Part shown: in pieces, positions 58,985-64,000 of the stretch
Layout of the letters: every line of letters begins with the position of its first letter
How positions within the stretch are numbered: position 1 is the first letter of the stretch
Assembly (NCBI GenBank): GCA_933228895.1
Contig: OW121854.1
Location: 59,190,609-59,254,608 of the forward strand
Source of the DNA: Platycnemis pennipes
Taxonomy: Eukaryota > Arthropoda > Insecta > Odonata > Platycnemididae
Length of the DNA: 64,000 nt
Reading direction: 5' to 3'
The notes under the pieces: generated by a model
Database searches by the model: none
What the model was told of the DNA's origin: nothing
The model's input: only the letters and a program-made list of their open reading frames with translations
Translations under genes and position numbers: made by a program

Positions 58985-59350
58985 ATTCCGCCCATCATTA
59001 TCATCATGGGTCAACAATCTTAGGATTGGTTTGACGCAGCCCTACACTCGATACTTCTATCGGCCAACCTCTTCATATTGACGAAACTCCTCTCTTTTAC
59101 ATCCTTCACAACTTGTTCCATGTATCTCACTCGATGCCTGCCTTTTCCAATCTTCGTGTTCACTTTTCCGTAGACGATTGTCTTCATCAGGCCACCGTGT
59201 CTGAAGTTGTGGCCTATTAATTTGTCCCGCCTTCTTTTTAAAGTTTTCAGTTCTCTTCCCTCCCACTTTTCTTAAGACTTCTTCGTTTGTCAGTCGATCG
59301 ATCCATTTTGTCTTCATCTTCGTTTTACTGCATATTTTCATATATTATTC
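58985..59350 (-). mobile_element. RTE/CR1-like LINE 3' end, best coding copy
   Basis: Minus strand from 59,350: 'KTKWIDRLTNEEVLRKVGGK', then 'KLIGHNFRHGGLMKTIVYGK', 'GKGRHRVRYMEQVVKDVKE', and 'NMKRLADRSIECRAASNQS' before the stop, in the expected order with a frameshift near 59,235. This is the thumb-to-C-terminus region of a LINE ORF2 protein, needed for target-primed reverse transcription. The catalytic palm is missing owing to 5' truncation. Confidence 0.8.
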
Positions 59351-61264
59351 TGGAGAGTAAATGTTTTATCTGCAGTTTCTACATTCATTTTAAACCCCCG
59401 AAAATGCTTCCAGTATTTTCTGGTGGTATATTTACGTTTCAATTTTATATATTCCAAGATATCCATTTTTCGCCGATTTGAGGCTCACTGCTCATTATTC
59501 TCAATGATCAACTGTAAATACGAAATACAGTTTGATTATAAGTTGTTATTATGTCCATATTCATAGATTAAAATCTCGCATTTTCAATACATTTATTTTA
59601 AGTATGTAGGCACGTTTGCCTTCCGTCTGATATAGTATTAATTACCACCAACTTCGGTGTGCTTCATGCTCCATTTATCGTCGAAACTTGAATATTTTAT
59701 GTTTTTATACTCTCAAATTGCAACTTTACGGTATATTCACCAGGAAGAAACCCGAGTAGTTCCTTAGACTAATTTTTTTAGCAAAGCCATCCAATGCCTA
59801 TACTGATCATACAAGTACGCTATATATATATGCGATATATTCAATATTTTGGTCTAATTGAATTCGCCCCCATCAAGAAATTTTGAAGCGGTAGTTGATT
59901 ACTTTCTTAGTTTCATTGTCATTGCAAATGATGCCTACGCCTTAAGCCGGTGGTCTGATAGTTGTTCCTGATCTCTCTACAATCATCGTTGTCTTTGTAT
60001 TCAAAAATTAGTAACATTTCATGAGGCAATGAATGTATTGTATTTATGCCACCCGTTATTATCGGATTAATCCAAGTAATGAAATGGATATTAAATGTTA
60101 TGCAAACCCGATTGAGGTGTGAATTTTTACAGCAGTTACTTATAACAATCATTGCATTAAAAATTCTTCTTTTGTTTTTCTCTGGTAGCTCTCAGCAAAG
60201 CACCGCCTTATTCTCTGTAAATAGCATAATAGGAAAATAACAAACAAATGAATTTTCGTCTATTGCATAGCACTTGAAAATTTCACCTGCTACGTACCAT
60301 CCTAAAGATAGCTCTTTCCTCAGGCTATCATCCGCATTAAAATATTTTCAATGTCTGATACGATCTTCACTCTTATTTTGGTATCACATTCCCCCACCTA
60401 TCTCCACCTATCGCGTCGCATTCTTGGCAAGGTTCATGCGTTGGCAAGTCGTGCATTCCTCGGCACAGTAAATCAGTCATTTTTTTCCTCACATTGTCTC
60501 CGCGATATGTCTTTGCCCGTGCTTCTCTCCTGTAAATAATAAGCATACCTTCCCCTTTCTCACGCCCGGCCGCTGTGACGTGTTTTGAGTTCCCAGAGCT
60601 TCCCAGAGAATGAATCCTTGCCGTTGGATGTCATCACGTACACAGCATGTGTGCATACATTCAGTGGTGGTTAATAGTTAGTTAAACCTTGAGATAAGAG
60701 GAATGTACAGTTTCCAATGAAACTGCTGGGGCATATATGCTTCTGGTTTTAGTATGCTGTCCTGAAATTGTCGTGCGAAACAAGCGCTTTGAGGCGTAGT
60801 ATTCCCAATTTTGGTCACCAAGAATTTCACATTTTTTTAAGCTGTTGAAAATCCTTGCTTTTTCAGGTTAAGATAATACTTAAATGTTTCATTAATCTTT
60901 GGGTTTCGTCGAGCATTGATATGATGTATTTTTAAGATAGCTCAAGTTGAATGTTGGAATACTTCATGAGAGTTTTTGTATTTTTGGCCATTTGATACAT
61001 ATAGTTTCTATGAAGTCATTAGGACTCATGAACTAATAGATGGGTTCCCTCTATTATGAACTCACTATGGCGGGGTTTTCAAAGTACTGTTGAGGAAGGC
61101 ATTTGGTCCCGTCTTTTCCATTTCCATGGTTTTCATCAACATCGAATATAGAGCTCTGTAATAGTTTATCTGAATTTGAATGACTCTCTTGAGTGCAGTG
61201 CACTGCCTCCATTATGTGTGTACGAATCATGAAAATAGCAATCCCACGCTAGATACTGCTGCGA
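59351..61264. other. AT-rich spacer, nothing recognised
   Basis: Contains a short (TA)n at 59,820-59,830. No gene. Confidence 0.35.
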
Positions 61265-61269
61265 GAATT

Positions 61270-61505
61270 TTCAGGTATCCAATGTAAATTGGATGGGTAG
61301 GTCCCTTCAGGAGCCCTCTGGCACTTAGACATCCTTAGATCCATTTTGCCAGCCCACATATAACCTGTCCAGCTCTAGCAGACCGGGTACAAGAGCACTG
61401 CGGTAAAGCGCGGTGGTCTTGTACCCTGATGGGTATCCAGATGGGTCACCCATCCAACTTGCTTAACTTCAGTGATCTGACGGGAACCGTTGTTCCAGCA
61501 TGGCC
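61270..61505 (-). mobile_element. 5S-rRNA-derived SINE
   Basis: Reading down from 61,505 the minus strand starts like arthropod 5S rRNA: 'acggttcccgtcagatcac', A box 'gaagttaagcaa' (61,459-61,470) and C box 'tggatgggtgacc' (61,444-61,456). About 20 bases between the boxes are deleted. It then runs into an unrelated body with a 10-bp stem, 'gggtacaaga' and its complement (61,385-61,426), and continues to about 61,270. This is the structure of a 5S-headed SINE rather than a 5S gene; with the internal deletion a functional 5S is excluded. Confidence 0.75.
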
Positions 61506-61614
61506 AGACCTTTGCCTCTTAGTCATCTACGAGTGAGATATTTGTAAGAACACAGATTTTGCAGTCTATCTAGAGACTCAAGTCATGGGAACCTTACTTT
61601 TACTGTTCACTGCA

Positions 61615-61860
61615 AGGGTTGCGAACTGGCCGCGAATACTTTAGCGGAGTCACCCCTTTGAAATTCACAACAGCAGGATTTCCACAGAGAGAAAAATATC
61701 ACCTTGATCGGGACTCAAACCCGGAACCCTCTGACTTCCGGCCAGGCACTCTGCCATTTGAGCTACCAAGGCTTCTCGTGTGAAGATATGGTAGCTAAAT
61801 AGGCAGAGAACAAATCTCGGTGGATTTTTTCTCTGTGGAAATTCTGCTATTTTTCTGTAC
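61615..61860 (-). mobile_element. tRNA SINE with head flanked by inverted arms
   Basis: A 70-nt tRNA-like head lies at 61,702-61,771 on the minus strand. It has 'ccttggtagctcaaatggca' at its 5' end, B box 'gggtttgagtccc', and a 3' end 'atcaagg' that can pair with the 5' 'ccttggt'. The arms 'ggatttccacagagagaaa' (in 61,672-61,695) and its complement (61,824-61,848) flank it. The SINE body continues on the left (61,615-61,671). See the rearranged relative at 24,877-25,045. Confidence 0.75.
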
Positions 61861-62450
61861 AGATTTGAATTTCATGATTGTCAAATTATTTTACCACTAA
61901 GAACGTGGAATGAGGTCTTTGTCATTGTGAAGGGTTCAAATGTTTCTCAACACATGGCGTCATCTATGGCGATGACATCATAGGACATCATCTCAGGGGA
62001 GAGAATTCTCGTACTTCGAATCAAACCAGCTCTAGCCAAGATTTCATTTTTTTCAAGTACGTCGATAACTCTTTTCTTATCAGGTGAATATCAATAATTC
62101 CACAACGCTGCAGCTACGAGAAGCTGTACAGCTCATACTGTTCCTCTTCCAATTACGCTCTGTCTGGCTTTTAGGCTTACCTTCTTATCTGGTATTGATG
62201 ACATGTTTTTCAATACTATATCTTAGCTGGAAAAAGAAACTGAGTCAGTTTCAACATTCACGATGACAACTTTGAATAAAAAAGTTAGTTTAGATGGTTT
62301 AGATGCTCAAAGCTATTCAATCACACTAGTTATTGACATTACACTTGACATACACATTAAATTTGAAGAAATGCGCGATATTGAACTTTTGGAAAGAGAA
62401 TAGCTTTCTTCGGAATAATTATTGCATCAAAGAAAAGAAAATACCTAACG
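61861..62450. other. AT-rich spacer, nothing recognised
   Basis: May include upstream decayed sequence of the LINE that follows; no block readable. Confidence 0.3.
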
Positions 62451-62824
62451 TAGAATCTACTAAATACTTAGGCGTCACGGGGGAAACACATCAAGGAAAG
62501 AACTAGTGTAGCAAACCGTAGATTAGGATTCAAAAAGAGTTCTAGGCAAATGCGATGAGAGGTACGAGAAGGAAGCTATTTTACACTAGTCAGAGCTCAT
62601 TTAGATTATGCCGCCAGTATATGGGATCCGTACGAGGAAGGTATGATAAAAGAATTAGAGTGTGTGTAAAGGAGATCCGCTACATCTGTTAAAGGCCGTT
62701 ATGATAATTGTATAAGTGTTACGAGTTTCATAGAAGAACTAGGATAGGAATTACTATCAGAACGCAGGTTGAAATTTAGATTAAACCTTTTAAGTAAATT
62801 CGAAACAAATTTGTTCACAGATGA
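62451..62824 (+). mobile_element. L2/CR1-like LINE RT C-terminal fragment
   Basis: Plus strand, with frameshifts: 'VESTKYLGVT' (62,451-62,480), 'ERTSVANRRLGFKK', 'LVRAHLDYAASIWDPYEEGM' (about 62,590-62,650), then 'SVTSFIEELG' and 'RRLKFRLNLLSKFETNLFTD' up to the insertion of the R2-like element. This is the same block order as on the minus strand at 2,560-3,560. Catalytic motifs lie upstream and are not readable. Confidence 0.75.
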
Positions 62825-64000
62825 TTTTTTTTAGGTGTGGAGGAAATGCATTTACGCACACTTGGGCTAGACGTAGTGCCCAAGTAGTGTGAGACTCGGG
62901 CCCATGGGCCCACTACTCACTAAAACCTCCACACCGCACCAACCCGTGACTCCGCAGACTGAGCTGTGCGACGGCGTACTTCCCTGCTGCCGAATTTCTG
63001 ATGTTTGGGTGCAGGTTTCCCATCTTTCGAACATGTTCTTCTGCTTTATCCAACACCTTTCTTCTCCTTTACCGTTGCCATCGAGTTCCATCTTGTCCAG
63101 TTCATGTGGCTTCCCTTTAAGACTCTGGTGGTGATGGATGTTACTGCTCCTCTGGTGACTCCCAGGCTCAGCAGATCTTCAGCCGATTTCTTGCTCCTGA
63201 CGCCCCTCCAGGAGACGGTGCACGCGATAACTCGGATGTCTTCTTTCTTCGTCCCTTGATCAGCTGCAACCATGATCTTCAGGTCATCTCTGTAATATTT
63301 ACTGATCTTCTTCTGGTTGGCATCATCTAGCAGATAGGCACCGCTTAAGACCTGTGAGTCACTCACGCACACTCCAGCCCTTTTGCCTTAGCTCGTTCAC
63401 CAAAATTTTATTCACAGCATTATGACGTAGGATCCGTCCTCCATGCGTCCTAAAGCAATTCTGTATTATGTCCGCCGAGGTCTCCGTTGCGTTACACTTC
63501 GCTCGACATATCCTCTGGATCCTTTCTTCTTCCTCGAGATATTCGTACTAAGTTAGGAAACGCGTTTATTCTGATGTGATTGTACTGCGCAGTCTCTACC
63601 TGGTATTCCACCGTCTATCCATTTGGTGCTCATCGGAACTTTCTCAGCTTCTCTGAGTTCTCTCCCATCGATTGATGTGTGCAGCTTGTCAGCCCAATAC
63701 TTCAAGTCGTCCTCTCCTCGCCGGCTGCATCCTTAAATGGAGAGGATCTTCTCGGCCCATTTCAGGCATTTTTGGACCATGGTTAACCTATGGGCAATCC
63801 TTGCAGCATGGAGGGTAGAATTTTTCATTCCTGTCATCCTTCGATGCATTAAATCAGGCATAGCTGTTTCAAAAGCTGGTATTCCTAGGCCACCCCTCTT
63901 GCAATTGGCGTGAAAGTAGCCGATTCGTGCATCCTTGGGCAGGAAGAGTCATTTTCTCAACGCAATACGGACTTGTCTATCAAGTGCCCGTGATGTTTTA
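62825..64000 (-). mobile_element. R2-clade non-LTR retrotransposon, 3' part
   Basis: The element runs from beyond the right edge to its 3' poly(A), seen as T8 at 62,825-62,832. The 3' UTR (62,833-63,045) contains 'gagtctcacactacttgggc' and 'gcgtaaatgcatttcctcca'. Coding remnants are described separately. It interrupts the L2/CR1-like LINE at 62,451-62,824 and is not flanked by 28S rRNA sequence, the usual R2 target. Confidence 0.8.
63046..64000 (-). pseudogene. R2-type ORF, thumb to restriction-like endonuclease
   Basis: R2 proteins nick their target with a C-terminal restriction-like endonuclease and copy RNA there. Minus strand from 63,999: 'RALDRQVRIALRK', in-frame TGA where Trp is usual, then 'RIGYFHANCKRGGLGIPAFE', 'KLHTSIDGRELREAEKVPMS', and after a frameshift 'YNHIRINAFPNLVRISRG'. 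A CCHC-type finger follows, 'CRAKCNATETSADIIQNCFR' then 'THGGRILRHNAV', in which the His position carries Asp. The last frame (63,372-63,046) holds the endonuclease domain C-terminus: 'ANQKKISKYYRD', 'CTVSWRGVRSKKSAEDLLSL', 'VLKGSHMNWTRWNSM'. TGA, TAA (about 63,734) and at least two frameshifts make this copy inactive. Confidence 0.8.

Noticed and set aside
61425..61505. Functional 5S rRNA gene
   Set aside because: About 20 bases between the A and C boxes are deleted and the 3' half is unrelated.
61702..61771. Functional tRNA gene
   Set aside because: The acceptor stem pairs but the anticodon arm does not fold cleanly, and the sequence is continuous with a SINE body.

Overview
The window looks like a piece of a large, repeat-rich arthropod (most likely insect) genome. 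The background is AT-rich, no long host reading frame is present, and the content is dominated by decayed eukaryotic transposable elements: non-LTR retrotransposons of several clades, tRNA-derived and 5S-derived SINEs, terminal-inverted-repeat (TIR) DNA transposons and MITEs. I recognise no intact host protein-coding gene. The window is probably intergenic or lies inside a very large intron. The species cannot be fixed from the sequence alone.

Layout. 1-31,000: GC-rich islands of 0.4-0.8 kb without a recognisable protein alternate with AT-rich spacers. These carry 3' ends of an RTE/CR1-like LINE (copies near 0.1, 0.4, 14.1, 26.1 and 30.1 kb), an L2/CR1-like LINE (2.6-3.6 kb), a LINE 3' end with an A-rich tail (7.2 kb), tRNA-derived SINEs and a triple hairpin (7.9 kb). 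A 2.08-kb TIR element (27,675-29,756) splits a SINE and has a clean 3-bp target duplication. A Jockey-like reverse-transcriptase tail with an open frame lies at 30.6-31.0 kb.

31,037-39,654 is the most distinctive object: an 8.6-kb element with 43-bp TIRs (40 of 43 identical), a TA target duplication and a subterminal array of 37-bp tandem repeats. It carries a five-exon BEN-domain gene, now broken by stop codons. Two other elements are nested in it: a 3.5-kb PIF/Harbinger transposon (31,440-34,975) with transposase remnants and a convergent coiled-coil accessory ORF, and a 310-bp MITE in the last BEN intron.

39,655-64,000: more LINE 3' ends (40.6, 42.9, 43.2, 49.5, 51.0, 55.0, 59.1 kb), SINEs, three further MITEs (44.1, 50.2, 52.0 kb), a possible Penelope-like terminus (47.6 kb), a 5S-rRNA-derived SINE (61.4 kb), and a tRNA SINE whose head is flanked by inverted arms (61.7 kb, with a rearranged relative at 24.9 kb). 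At the right edge an L2/CR1-like LINE (62.45-62.82 kb) is interrupted by an R2-clade element with a restriction-like endonuclease domain (62,825 to beyond the window), which therefore lies outside rDNA.

The elements form a nested record of successive insertions. The most informative cases are the BEN/TIR element with its two passengers, the SINE split by a TIR element, and the R2-like copy inside another LINE.
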